A stretch of 53,572 nucleotides of DNA, taken from positions 1-53,572 of the forward strand of contig JAIBBG010000016.1 in the NCBI GenBank assembly GCA_019694805.1, written 5' to 3'. Source of the DNA: Flavobacteriales bacterium (GTDB lineage: Bacteria > Bacteroidota > Bacteroidia > Flavobacteriales_D > Sanyastnellaceae). The notes under the pieces were generated by a model that was not told the DNA's origin, did not search any database, and saw nothing but the letters and a program-made list of their open reading frames with translations. The position numbers and the translations under genes are program-made. Numbering within the stretch: position 1 is the stretch's first letter; each line of letters begins with the position of its first letter. Below are positions 8,143 through 16,492 of the stretch, piece by piece.

Positions 8143-9321
8143 ATGAATATTGTTCTATTTGAAGATAAAAAGTGGAATGCTTTTCTTCCGCTTACGTTTA
8201 CCCGACCAGTGGGTGAGCTTCGCATGGGTATGATGACTATGCGTGAAAGGTATGAACGCATTTTTGGTGTTCAGGTTTTTCACGAAGCCCGTCCTCAACT
8301 TCGCGAACTTTTTCCTACAGCTCCTGAAGGCGAATGTTTGCACATCAATGCACGATTGATTCCCACGACGGCTGTGACCAATGCCATTCGCAATCTTTCG
8401 AGCAATGAAGCACTGCGATCCGGCGAAACATTATTGGCCCACCGTTCTCTTAAATTTTCAGACATCGAAAAGGAAATAGAGTTTGATGGACAGGCGAGAT
8501 TGATGGACAAGATTACCGATATGTTCTCTCTGAATGCCGAGGCTATGAAATTCGATTTTACCTTGATGCCAAAGGAAACAGGAGGTGAACTTCACCCTTC
8601 CAATATGGTGATAGGTGATCCTTCTTTGGTGTATATCGCTCCAGGAGCCAAAGCTTACGCTTCTTCATTCAACACCACCGAAGGACCAATTTACATTGAT
8701 CGCGATGCGGAAGTCATGGAGGGTTCGCACATCAGAGGTCCGTTTTATCTTGGTCAACATGGCACATTGAAAATGGCTACCAAAGTTTATGGTGCCACCA
8801 CCATTGGTCCATACTGCAAAGTAGGCGGCGAAATTTCCAATTGTGTCATTCTGGGTTATTCCAACAAAGCACATGATGGCTTTATTGGAAACTCTATCAT
8901 TGGTGAATGGTGCAATCTGGGCGCGGATACCAATACCTCAAATCTCAAAAACAATTATTCACAAGTGAGGCATTGGAGCTATGCTCAGAATGCATTCACT
9001 GACACAGGACTGACATTTTGTGGGCTTATCATGGGTGATCACAGCAAGTGTGGCATCAATACCATGTTCAATACAGGCACCGTTGCTGGCGTCTGTGCTA
9101 ATATTTATGGTGGGGATTTCCCGCCTAAGCATATTCCTTCTTTCAGTTGGGGTGGTAGCGAAGGTTTTGATGAATATGACTTCAGTAAGGCTATTGATAC
9201 CATTCGAAAAGTGATGGCCCGTAGAGAACTGCAACTGACTCCGGAAATGATCAATCTCCTCCGGGAAATACACACTTCGACAGCCTCACATCGGGAAAAT
9301 CAGCCACAAAGTCAGGAATAA
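8143..9321 (+). CDS. GlmU-like sugar nucleotidyltransferase/acyltransferase (Bacteroidota type)
   Basis: 392 residues. The beginning, MNIVLFEDKKWNAFLPLTFT followed by RPVGELRMGMMTMRERYE, matches the alternative GlmU family known almost only from Bacteroidota (UDP-GlcNAc diphosphorylase / GlcN-1-P acetyltransferase, TIGR03991 as I recall it). The N-terminal half is a degenerate nucleotidyltransferase domain without the usual LAAGxGTRM loop. Residues about 165-330 form a left-handed beta-helix (hexapeptide steps such as IGPYCKVGGEISNCVI and NLGADTNTSNLKNNYS). It probably makes UDP-GlcNAc, feeding both peptidoglycan/LPS and the sugar cluster upstream. The frame is open to a TTG at 8125, but the ATG at 8143 gives the family's standard start. 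Confidence 0.88.
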   Translation: MNIVLFEDKKWNAFLPLTFTRPVGELRMGMMTMRERYERIFGVQVFHEARPQLRELFPTAPEGECLHINARLIPTTAVTNAIRNLSSNEALRSGETLLAHRSLKFSDIEKEIEFDGQARLMDKITDMFSLNAEAMKFDFTLMPKETGGELHPSNMVIGDPSLVYIAPGAKAYASSFNTTEGPIYIDRDAEVMEGSHIRGPFYLGQHGTLKMATKVYGATTIGPYCKVGGEISNCVILGYSNKAHDGFIGNSIIGEWCNLGADTNTSNLKNNYSQVRHWSYAQNAFTDTGLTFCGLIMGDHSKCGINTMFNTGTVAGVCANIYGGDFPPKHIPSFSWGGSEGFDEYDFSKAIDTIRKVMARRELQLTPEMINLLREIHTSTASHRENQPQSQE

Positions 9322-9367
9322 TCCGCTGGCACCATGATTGGCAGTGCGTACGGTCCAAAAATGAAAA

Positions 9368-11818
9368 ATGACAATGAATAAAGACGATATATATCAGCAA
9401 TACCTGGGGGAGGATGAATTGCCGGATCATGAATTCATCCCCCTGATTTCAGCGGAAGATGAAGAGCAGATGGACAAAGAGCATACGCCCGAAGTATTGC
9501 CACTTTTACCTTTAAGAAACACGGTGTTATTCCCGGGTGTAGTTATTCCGATCACAGTAGGTCGCGATAAAAGCATTCGTTTGGTGCAAGAAGCCAATAA
9601 AGGAAATAAGATTATTGGTGTTGTTTCCCAAAAGAATGCCGAGATTGAAGAACCACTATTTAGTGACCTGAATAGAATAGGTACTCAAGCCACCATCATG
9701 CGCATGTTCAAAATGCCTGATGGTAGCACAACGGTGATCCTTCAAGGGAAAAAGCGTATCGAAATCACGGGTATGGTTGAAACGGAGCCTTATTTCAAGG
9801 CCCAGGTGGTAGACTATCCGGAAATCAACCGCAATGACGCACGAAAGGAACAGAGAGCGTTGTTTGAATCGCTCAAGGAAACCTCACTAAAAATTATTCA
9901 ACTCACCCCGGAAATTCCGAGTGAAGCAAGCGCCGCAGTCAAGAATATCAACGGCCTGAGTTTTCTCACCAATTTTATTTCTTCCAACATGAAAATCACC
10001 ACGGCAGAAAAGCAGCAATTGCTTGAAGTGGCCGACTTGGAAGAACGTGCGAGCAAAGCGCTTGAATTGTTGAATAAGGAACTCCAGATGCTGGAGATGA
10101 AGAATGAAATTCATAAAAAAGTTCACACTGATATTTCCAAACAACAACGTGAATATTTCCTTCATCAGCAGATGAAACAAATTCAGGATGAGCTTGGCGC
10201 AAATCCGATGAAGGAAGAAATTGAAGAGAAGAAGAAACGTGCCCAGACCAAACAATGGCCTGAATACGTTGCCAAAGCTTTCATGAAAGAAATCGGGAAG
10301 CTGGAAAGAATGAATCCTCAAGCCGGCGAGTACAGTGTTCAGGCAAACTACGTGGATACGCTGCTCGACTTGCCTTGGAATGATTACAGCGATGATAATT
10401 TCGATTTAAAGCATGCACGCGAAGTACTGGACCGAGATCATTTTGGCCTCGAAAAAGTGAAGGAACGCATCATCGAGCATTTAGCAGTATTGAAAATAAA
10501 AGGCGATATGAAAGCTCCGATCATTTGCCTTTATGGTCCTCCAGGTGTTGGTAAAACTTCACTGGGTAAATCCATCGCTGAAGCATTGGGAAGAAAATAT
10601 GTGAGGATGGCATTGGGTGGTCTTCACGATGAAGCCGAAATCCGTGGTCACCGCAAAACATACATCGGCGCTATGCCAGGACGCATCTTGCAGTCGCTGA
10701 AAAAGGCCGGTACATCCAATCCGCTTTTTGTGTTGGATGAAATTGATAAAGTTGGTCAAGGTGTTCATGGAGATCCTTCCAGCGCGTTGCTCGAAGTGCT
10801 CGATCCGGAACAAAACCATGCATTTTACGACAACTATGTAGAATTGGACTATGACCTGTCGAAGGTGATGTTCATTGCAACCAGCAACTCGCTCAGCACG
10901 ATTCAGCCTGCATTGCGCGATCGTCTTGAAATCATTGAAGTGACTGGTTATACCGTTGAAGAGAAAACCGAAATTGCCAAACGACATCTCGTGCCGAAGC
11001 AACTGCGCGAAAACGGCATCACCGAGTCTCAGATCAAAATCAACGATCAAATCATCACCAAATTGGTAGAAGAATACACCAATGAAAGTGGGGTGAGAAC
11101 ATTGGAGAAGCGCATTGGCAAGCTCGTTCGCAACAGGGCAAAACAAATTGCACTGGAAGAAAAATTCCAGGTCGAACTCACCGAAGAAGAAGTACTGAAG
11201 GTCTTAGGCCCATCTTATGAAAAGGATAAATATGCCGATAATGATACTGCGGGTGTAGTCACTGGATTGGCATGGACTCCGACTGGAGGTGACATTCTGT
11301 TCATCGAAACCTCGTTGACCAAAGGAAGTGGCAAACTCACATTGACCGGAAATCTCGGGGATGTGATGAAAGAAAGCGCAGTGATTGCCTTGGAATATTT
11401 AAAGGCGCACAGCGAAATGCTCAGCATCGAACAGGAAATTTTTGACAAGTGGAACGTCCATATTCACGTTCCTCAAGGAGCTGTTCCAAAAGATGGACCA
11501 TCAGCGGGTATCACCTTGCTCACAGCACTGGCTTCCGCATTTACGCAACGCAAAGTGAAGAAATACCTTGCCATGACAGGTGAAATCACTTTACGTGGCA
11601 AAGTGCTTCCTGTGGGTGGTATCAAAGAAAAAATTCTGGCTGCTAAACGAGCAGGAATCAAAGAAATAGTTTTGTCTGAGCGCAATAGAAAGGACGTTGA
11701 AGAAATCAATGAACGCTACCTCAAAGGATTGAAATTCCACTACGTCACCGAAATGTATGAAGTCGTGGAAAAGGCCCTTTTGAAAGAAAAGGTGGTGAAT
11801 GCACTGCGTGTTGCTTAA
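9368..11818 (+). CDS. lon: ATP-dependent protease Lon
   Basis: 816 residues, full length for LonA, a soluble hexameric AAA+ serine protease that degrades damaged and regulatory proteins. It has an N-terminal substrate domain from about residue 40 ([15 protein letters not shown]), a coiled-coil middle, Walker A GPPGVGKT with K396, Walker [10 protein letters not shown], and the peptidase domain with catalytic S712 in PKDGPSAG plus the lysine of GGIKEK (about 753-755). The Met-Thr-Met start has a second possible ATG two codons on. No clear promoter is visible in the 46-base gap from the GlmU-like gene, so read-through or an unrecognised promoter is possible. Confidence 0.97.
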   Translation: MTMNKDDIYQQYLGEDELPDHEFIPLISAEDEEQMDKEHTPEVLPLLPLRNTVLFPGVVIPITVGRDKSIRLVQEANKGNKIIGVVSQKNAEIEEPLFSDLNRIGTQATIMRMFKMPDGSTTVILQGKKRIEITGMVETEPYFKAQVVDYPEINRNDARKEQRALFESLKETSLKIIQLTPEIPSEASAAVKNINGLSFLTNFISSNMKITTAEKQQLLEVADLEERASKALELLNKELQMLEMKNEIHKKVHTDISKQQREYFLHQQMKQIQDELGANPMKEEIEEKKKRAQTKQWPEYVAKAFMKEIGKLERMNPQAGEYSVQANYVDTLLDLPWNDYSDDNFDLKHAREVLDRDHFGLEKVKERIIEHLAVLKIKGDMKAPIICLYGPPGVGKTSLGKSIAEALGRKYVRMALGGLHDEAEIRGHRKTYIGAMPGRILQSLKKAGTSNPLFVLDEIDKVGQGVHGDPSSALLEVLDPEQNHAFYDNYVELDYDLSKVMFIATSNSLSTIQPALRDRLEIIEVTGYTVEEKTEIAKRHLVPKQLRENGITESQIKINDQIITKLVEEYTNESGVRTLEKRIGKLVRNRAKQIALEEKFQVELTEEEVLKVLGPSYEKDKYADNDTAGVVTGLAWTPTGGDILFIETSLTKGSGKLTLTGNLGDVMKESAVIALEYLKAHSEMLSIEQEIFDKWNVHIHVPQGAVPKDGPSAGITLLTALASAFTQRKVKKYLAMTGEITLRGKVLPVGGIKEKILAAKRAGIKEIVLSERNRKDVEEINERYLKGLKFHYVTEMYEVVEKALLKEKVVNALRVA

Positions 11819-11935
11819 CTATCCTCGGAATCGGGATTTTTATCAGATATTCCTGTCAACAACCGAAAATAAATACTTCGGAACTGTTTTCTTTGTGAAA
11901 TAAATAAAGACCTATGCCGTTGTGGCGCGGACCTT

Positions 11936-13003
11936 ATGCTGCATAATTTGACGCTTCGATATCTGATTCTTGCTTTCGCACTTACGTTCACTGGTTTGGC
12001 CTGCGCTCAAACCGGTGGCCTCACCTCTTTCAATTTTTTGAAAATCCCCGGTAGTGCGCGTGTTGCAGCAATGGGTGGAAGTTACTTTGCGATGAAGGAT
12101 GGCGACATCCATTTGGCGCAATTCAATCCATCTCTTTTAGATAGCAATATGCACAACAAATTGGGATTGAGTTATGTCGACTATTTCGCAGGCATCAATA
12201 TGGGGTGTGCGTCATTTGCCAGAACCATTCAGCCAAAATTCACCGTTGGTGCCACCATGCAATTTAGCAGTTATGGCAAACAAACTGAGTTGGACGCCCT
12301 TGGTTTTGAAATGGGTAGTTTCACAGCTGCGGATTACAATCTGATCCTTGGCGCCGGTTATCAATATGATAGTTTGTGGAGCATAGGTGTGAATCTCAAG
12401 AATATCTACTCAGCACTTGCTAACTATAATTCATACGCAGTAGCACTCGATGGCGCTGTAACCTATAATAAGCCATCCAAAAACTTTTCTGCATCCATGA
12501 TCATCAGCAATGTAGGTTATCAACTCAAGACATATACAGAAAGTAATAGAGAGAAGCTTCCATTCGAAATGATGATCGGATTGACGAAACGTCCGGCACA
12601 TGCACCGTTCCGATTGTCGTTGGTATACTCCAATATGCAGCATTGGAACCTCACTTATACGAATCCCAATGAACCCGTGGTGACCGACCCCGTAACTGGA
12701 GAAGTGATTGAAGTCAAGAAATGGGAATTCGGAGACCAACTTATGCGACATATGATCGTTGGATCCGAATTCATCTTGTCTCCAAATGCGCACATCCGAT
12801 TGGCATACAATTATCGTCGCAGACAAGAATTGAAAGTGTCAGAAAAGCCTGGTATGGCTGGGTTTTCTTTCGGATTTGGGTTCAAGGTATCGAAGTTCCA
12901 CCTCAGTTATGGCCGTGCCATCTATCACCTCGCCGGACCAAGTAATCACTTTTCCGTGACTACGTCGTTTCAAGAATGGATGCCGGATGGCAAATCCAAT
13001 TGA
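11936..13003 (+). CDS. porQ: Type IX secretion system protein PorQ
   Basis: 355 residues with a signal peptide (about 1-24, ending LACAQ). The mature start TGGLTSFNFLKIPGSARVAA, with the following MGG and FNPSLL, is the PorQ signature. The rest is a run of amphipathic strands as in OmpP1/FadL-like outer-membrane barrels. PorQ works with PorU/PorV/PorZ in the attachment complex that anchors T9SS cargo to A-LPS at the surface. This is the machinery needed by the many T9SS-sorted proteins in this window. It follows lon after 117 bases and precedes def by 64. Confidence 0.88.
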   Translation: MLHNLTLRYLILAFALTFTGLACAQTGGLTSFNFLKIPGSARVAAMGGSYFAMKDGDIHLAQFNPSLLDSNMHNKLGLSYVDYFAGINMGCASFARTIQPKFTVGATMQFSSYGKQTELDALGFEMGSFTAADYNLILGAGYQYDSLWSIGVNLKNIYSALANYNSYAVALDGAVTYNKPSKNFSASMIISNVGYQLKTYTESNREKLPFEMMIGLTKRPAHAPFRLSLVYSNMQHWNLTYTNPNEPVVTDPVTGEVIEVKKWEFGDQLMRHMIVGSEFILSPNAHIRLAYNYRRRQELKVSEKPGMAGFSFGFGFKVSKFHLSYGRAIYHLAGPSNHFSVTTSFQEWMPDGKSN

Positions 13004-13054
13004 AAAAAGATGCATCATTGACATCTCTTATTCTCACTGAAGACTTCAGGTGAA

Positions 13055-13062
13055 TATTTTTG
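13055..13062 (+). promoter_or_regulatory. -7 box of a near-leaderless promoter for def
   Basis: TATTTTTG matches the Bacteroidota consensus TAnnTTTG exactly and ends only 5 bases before the ATG at 13068, so the transcript would have almost no leader. It lies inside the GTG-initiated extension of the frame (13050), which supports the ATG start. No good -33 TTG was found at 19-21 bases. Confidence 0.45.
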
Positions 13063-13067
13063 CACCC

Positions 13068-13634
13068 ATGATTTTACCAGTAGTTGCATACGGCGATCCT
13101 TTGCTGAAGAAAAAGGCCAAAGACATTGATGAAAACTATCCCGGCCTTCAAAAATTAATTGCCGATATGTTCGAAACCATGTACAATGCCAACGGTGTCG
13201 GTCTTGCGGCACCTCAAATTGGTAAGAGCATTCGCTTATTTGTTGTTGATGCCACTCCGGTTGCGGAAGGCGAGGACGGTGATCCGACTTGCGTTGACTT
13301 CAAACGTGTTTTTATCAATCCGGTCATCTTCGAAGAAGAAGGTGAGGAGTGGAGCTATGAAGAAGGATGTTTGTCCATTCCCCATATCCGTGAAGAAGTG
13401 AAACGTAAGCCTCAATTGAAGATTGAGTATTACGATGAAAATTGGGATTTGTACGAAGAAGAACTGGATGGCTTCGCAGCGCGCGTCGTGCAACACGAAT
13501 ACGATCACATTGAAGGTGTTCTGTTTTTAGATCATATTAGTCCATTTCGCAGAACACTGCTCAAAGGAAAACTGGCAGATATTTCCAAAGGCAATATCGA
13601 TGTGAATTACCGAATGAAATTTTACAAAAAATGA
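13068..13634 (+). CDS. def: Peptide deformylase
   Basis: 188 residues. It removes the N-formyl group from nascent proteins at the ribosome, using a ferrous or zinc ion. All three family motifs are present: GVGLAAPQ (about 44-51), EGCLS with metal ligand C101, and QHEYDH with H143, catalytic E144 and H147. An acidic insert before the EGCLS block is common in Bacteroidota enzymes. The ATG at 13068 is chosen over the upstream GTG (13050) because a -7 box overlaps the extension. The stop overlaps the next gene's start (ATGA). Confidence 0.95.
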   Translation: MILPVVAYGDPLLKKKAKDIDENYPGLQKLIADMFETMYNANGVGLAAPQIGKSIRLFVVDATPVAEGEDGDPTCVDFKRVFINPVIFEEEGEEWSYEEGCLSIPHIREEVKRKPQLKIEYYDENWDLYEEELDGFAARVVQHEYDHIEGVLFLDHISPFRRTLLKGKLADISKGNIDVNYRMKFYKK

Positions 13635-14218
13635 AGAACGTTTTGCCTTTTTTCATTTGCCTTTTTGCGTGCATGTTGCTCTTAGCATCTTGTGGCAATC
13701 AGAGCGAAACACCTCAGGATGCGGAAGATCATTCCATGCCTCAAATGACCGGTGACGCATCCAACGTGGATCCGCTCATGATCGAAATACGCGATATGGA
13801 AGCAAAGGCCAAACGTGATTCGGTCATGGATAGAAGTGTTGGCCTCCGACTGTTGAAGGCTTATCAGGATTATTACAATAAACATACAACGGATTCATTG
13901 GGTCTGGCTTGTCTCTTTGAAGCCGGACGCGTGGCTGATGCTTTAGGTAAATATCAAAAGGCCATCGATCTCCTCATCAACTATCATGACGCCATTGCCA
14001 ATAAGGAGCGCAAAGCAGAAGCAGCTTATTTGGTGGCATTCATTTATGATGCTCATATACATGATGCAAAAAAAGCCACTGAGCAATACAACAAAGTCAT
14101 TGAACTTTATCCTGGCACACTGTGGGCTGATCAAGCTACCCATGCTCTTTCACTCGTTGGAAAAAGTGATGAGGAATTGATCAACATGTTGGAGGAAAAA
14201 AACAAAAAGTCATCCTGA
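13631..14218 (+). CDS. Lipoprotein with TPR-like helices
   Basis: 195 residues. It has a lipoprotein signal peptide with lipobox LLASC (lipidated C21), then a Ser/Asp/Gln-rich linker and helical repeats from about 50 to 190. The repeats are typical of tetratricopeptide units (LACLFEAGRVADALGKYQKA; AAYLVAFIYDAHIHDAKKAT; YNKVIELYPGTLWADQA). It probably sits on the periplasmic face of a membrane as a scaffold. It is translationally coupled to def (ATGA). Bacteroidota often carry a small TPR gene next to def, but its job is not known to me. Confidence 0.75.
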   Translation: MKNVLPFFICLFACMLLLASCGNQSETPQDAEDHSMPQMTGDASNVDPLMIEIRDMEAKAKRDSVMDRSVGLRLLKAYQDYYNKHTTDSLGLACLFEAGRVADALGKYQKAIDLLINYHDAIANKERKAEAAYLVAFIYDAHIHDAKKATEQYNKVIELYPGTLWADQATHALSLVGKSDEELINMLEEKNKKSS

Positions 14219-14325
14219 TTTTTTCTTCAAATTGAAAAGTTTGACATGGAGAATTCATGTTGAATGATGTACGGTTGTAAATTCGTAAGCAGTCATTCCT
14301 ATTGTTCATCTTATGAATTGAAATC

Positions 14326-15387
14326 ATGAACCGCTTGAGAACCCTGAAATACCTCACGGCTTTTGTTTTGCCGGCCCTCGTTCTTTTCAGTCTGAATAAC
14401 TCTGGTTGGTTAGCTTATTCGGCACTATTGTTTGCTTTTGTTTTGTTACCCTTGTTGGAGTTTGTGGTGGGCAAAGATACATCGAATCTGAACGCTTTAC
14501 AGCGCGAAATAGCCTCTCAGGACCCCTTGTATGATTTCATCATTTACCTCGCACTCCCTGCACAATTGTTTTGTTTATGGCGATTTCTGGACCTCTTCAG
14601 CAATGGTTGGCCCGATGCATGGACGGCAGGAGGTTGGATCACTGCGATGGGACTGATGTGTGGCGTATTCGGAATCAATATTGCTCACGAACTCGGTCAT
14701 CGCAATAAGGGTTACGAAAAACTCATGGCGAAGGCATTATTGTCAACGTCGCTTTACATGCATTTTTACATTGAGCACAACCGCGGACATCATCGCAATG
14801 TTGGCACACCTGAAGACCCAGCTTCTGCCCGCAAAGGTGAGATGATCTATGCTTTTTATTTCAGATCAGTGTTGGGTAGCTTGTTATCGGCTTGGGCCAT
14901 TGTGAAAAAGGAAAGACAAAGAAAGAAAAGGGCAGTTTGGTCAATTTCCAATGAGTTTATCCAATACATGTTGATTCAATTGTTGCTTTGTGTTGTGATT
15001 GGATGGATATGGGGAATTGGTGCATGGTGTGCTTTCACACTGGCTGCTATCATGGGTATTCTCTTACTTGAGTCAGTGAACTACATTGAGCATTACGGAC
15101 TTTACCGAAAAAAAGTCAGCGAATTCAGGTATGAGGATGTTGAGCCCGTGCACTCATGGAATTCGGATTTCGTTTTAGGCAGACTGGTCTTGTTTGAATT
15201 GACGCGACATAGCGATCACCACTGGGATCCATCGAAACATTATCAAACACTTGATTCCATGGATCACGCGTCGAATTTGCCCGCAGGCTATCCCGCCATG
15301 ATTGTTTGCGCTCTATTCCCGCCTGCTTGGTTTGCCATCATGAATGGTAGATTGAATCCAGATCCGCAGAATCCAACTTCTTTGTGA
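14326..15387 (+). CDS. alkB: AlkB-type alkane 1-monooxygenase (membrane di-iron hydroxylase)
   Basis: 353 residues with about six membrane helices in the first 240. All histidine boxes of the integral-membrane di-iron alkane hydroxylase/desaturase class are visible: HELGHR (121-126), EHNRGHH (150-156), the AlkB-diagnostic NYIEHYGL (252-259) and RHSDHH (294-299). The enzyme hydroxylates the end carbon of medium- or long-chain alkanes and depends on rubredoxin and rubredoxin reductase. Neither partner is encoded nearby, so electrons must come from a distant locus. A related xylene or fatty-acyl hydroxylase activity is possible, but NYIEHYGL favours AlkB. No adjacent regulator is seen. Confidence 0.88.
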   Translation: MNRLRTLKYLTAFVLPALVLFSLNNSGWLAYSALLFAFVLLPLLEFVVGKDTSNLNALQREIASQDPLYDFIIYLALPAQLFCLWRFLDLFSNGWPDAWTAGGWITAMGLMCGVFGINIAHELGHRNKGYEKLMAKALLSTSLYMHFYIEHNRGHHRNVGTPEDPASARKGEMIYAFYFRSVLGSLLSAWAIVKKERQRKKRAVWSISNEFIQYMLIQLLLCVVIGWIWGIGAWCAFTLAAIMGILLLESVNYIEHYGLYRKKVSEFRYEDVEPVHSWNSDFVLGRLVLFELTRHSDHHWDPSKHYQTLDSMDHASNLPAGYPAMIVCALFPPAWFAIMNGRLNPDPQNPTSL

Positions 15388-15418
15388 CCTAATTCACGTT
15401 CTAGGTCAGAGCGCTTGT

Positions 15419-15426
15419 TATCTTCG
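15419..15426 (+). promoter_or_regulatory. Possible -7 box (TATCTTCG) just before the acyltransferase ATG
   Basis: TATCTTCG differs by one base from TAnnTTTG and ends 7 bases before the ATG at 15434. No TTG -33 element is seen at the usual distance. The same near-leaderless layout occurs at def, at the gene starting at 50707 and, with one mismatch, at trmH. Confidence 0.3.
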
Positions 15427-15433
15427 CGACCCG

Positions 15434-16438
15434 ATGCAACCTGCACCAGCACCCAAAAAGGAAGTACACATCATCAATACACTCAGAGCCGTTGCTGCTC
15501 TGATGGTCTGTTTTTATCATTTTTCTTGGCATAGCGATCCTACTGGTTGGTTTTTTCCCGAAGAAAATCCGGTGAGGTACTTTGGATATCAAGGTCAGGT
15601 TGGGGTTTATGTCTTTTTTGTCATATCTGGTTTTGTCATTCCATACGCACTTTTCCAGGGACATTATTCTATCCGCAATTTTTTCCGGTTTGTCGCCAAA
15701 CGACTTGCTCGATTGCATCCGCCTTTTGTGGCGTCCATGCTGTTGTTTGCCGTGCTGGCCATTGGTTATGCTATCAAAGAACAGGAGATGATTGAGCCGG
15801 ATTGGTTCCGCATCATCAACAATTTTTTTCTGACTGCAAAATTTGTAGATGTGCCTTGGTATGAAGATGTATACTGGACGCTGGCTATTGAATTTCAATA
15901 TTACGTGTTGATCGCATTGATATATCCTTTGCTGGTCCACAAGAATCAAAATTGGACTTATATCACACTCATACTTTTTGTGTTGTCATCACAAATCTTC
16001 GATCACGATAGAAAACACATCATCTTCTTCCATGCGCCTGTTTTCACGGCGGGTATAGCCCTGTTTTTACATCGTGTCAAAAAGCTAAATGACCTCCAGT
16101 TTATCGCACTTTTGGGATGGTGTATGATTGAAACGCGCTATGAGATCGGACCGGAAGTCGCAGTGGCTCTTTCATTGACTGCAGCTTCTGTGGTTATGCT
16201 CGATTGGCGCAACAAGGTCACAGATTTCTTAGGGAATATTTCATATTCCTTGTACCTCATTCACGGGTTCGTTGGCTGTCAGTTTTTATACTTCACAGCC
16301 AGATATACCCACACCGTCTTGGAGAAGATTGGTTTGTTACTTGCTGCATTTGCTTTGTCCATTGGTGCCTCCTGGTTATTTTACAGGGCCTTCGAAATAC
16401 CATCTGTTAAATGGTCCAAGAAGATCAAGTATAAATAG
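15434..16438 (+). CDS. Acyltransferase-3 family membrane O-acyltransferase
   Basis: 334 residues with about ten membrane helices. The opening INTLRAVAALMVCFYHFSW is the acyltransferase-3 signature, with the conserved Arg (LRAVAA) and the His of CFYHF. SGFVIPY and RLARLHPPF are also family blocks. These inner-membrane enzymes move acetyl or other acyl groups onto exported polysaccharides, lipid A, peptidoglycan or small molecules. No glycosyltransferase is adjacent, so the acceptor is unknown. The surface-glycan cluster at the start of the window is one candidate target. Confidence 0.85.
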   Translation: MQPAPAPKKEVHIINTLRAVAALMVCFYHFSWHSDPTGWFFPEENPVRYFGYQGQVGVYVFFVISGFVIPYALFQGHYSIRNFFRFVAKRLARLHPPFVASMLLFAVLAIGYAIKEQEMIEPDWFRIINNFFLTAKFVDVPWYEDVYWTLAIEFQYYVLIALIYPLLVHKNQNWTYITLILFVLSSQIFDHDRKHIIFFHAPVFTAGIALFLHRVKKLNDLQFIALLGWCMIETRYEIGPEVAVALSLTAASVVMLDWRNKVTDFLGNISYSLYLIHGFVGCQFLYFTARYTHTVLEKIGLLLAAFALSIGASWLFYRAFEIPSVKWSKKIKYK

Positions 16439-16492
16439 CGGAAGCTGCAACCGATGTGCTTTTTTTGCGTTTTAACGACAACAACTAAAAAC

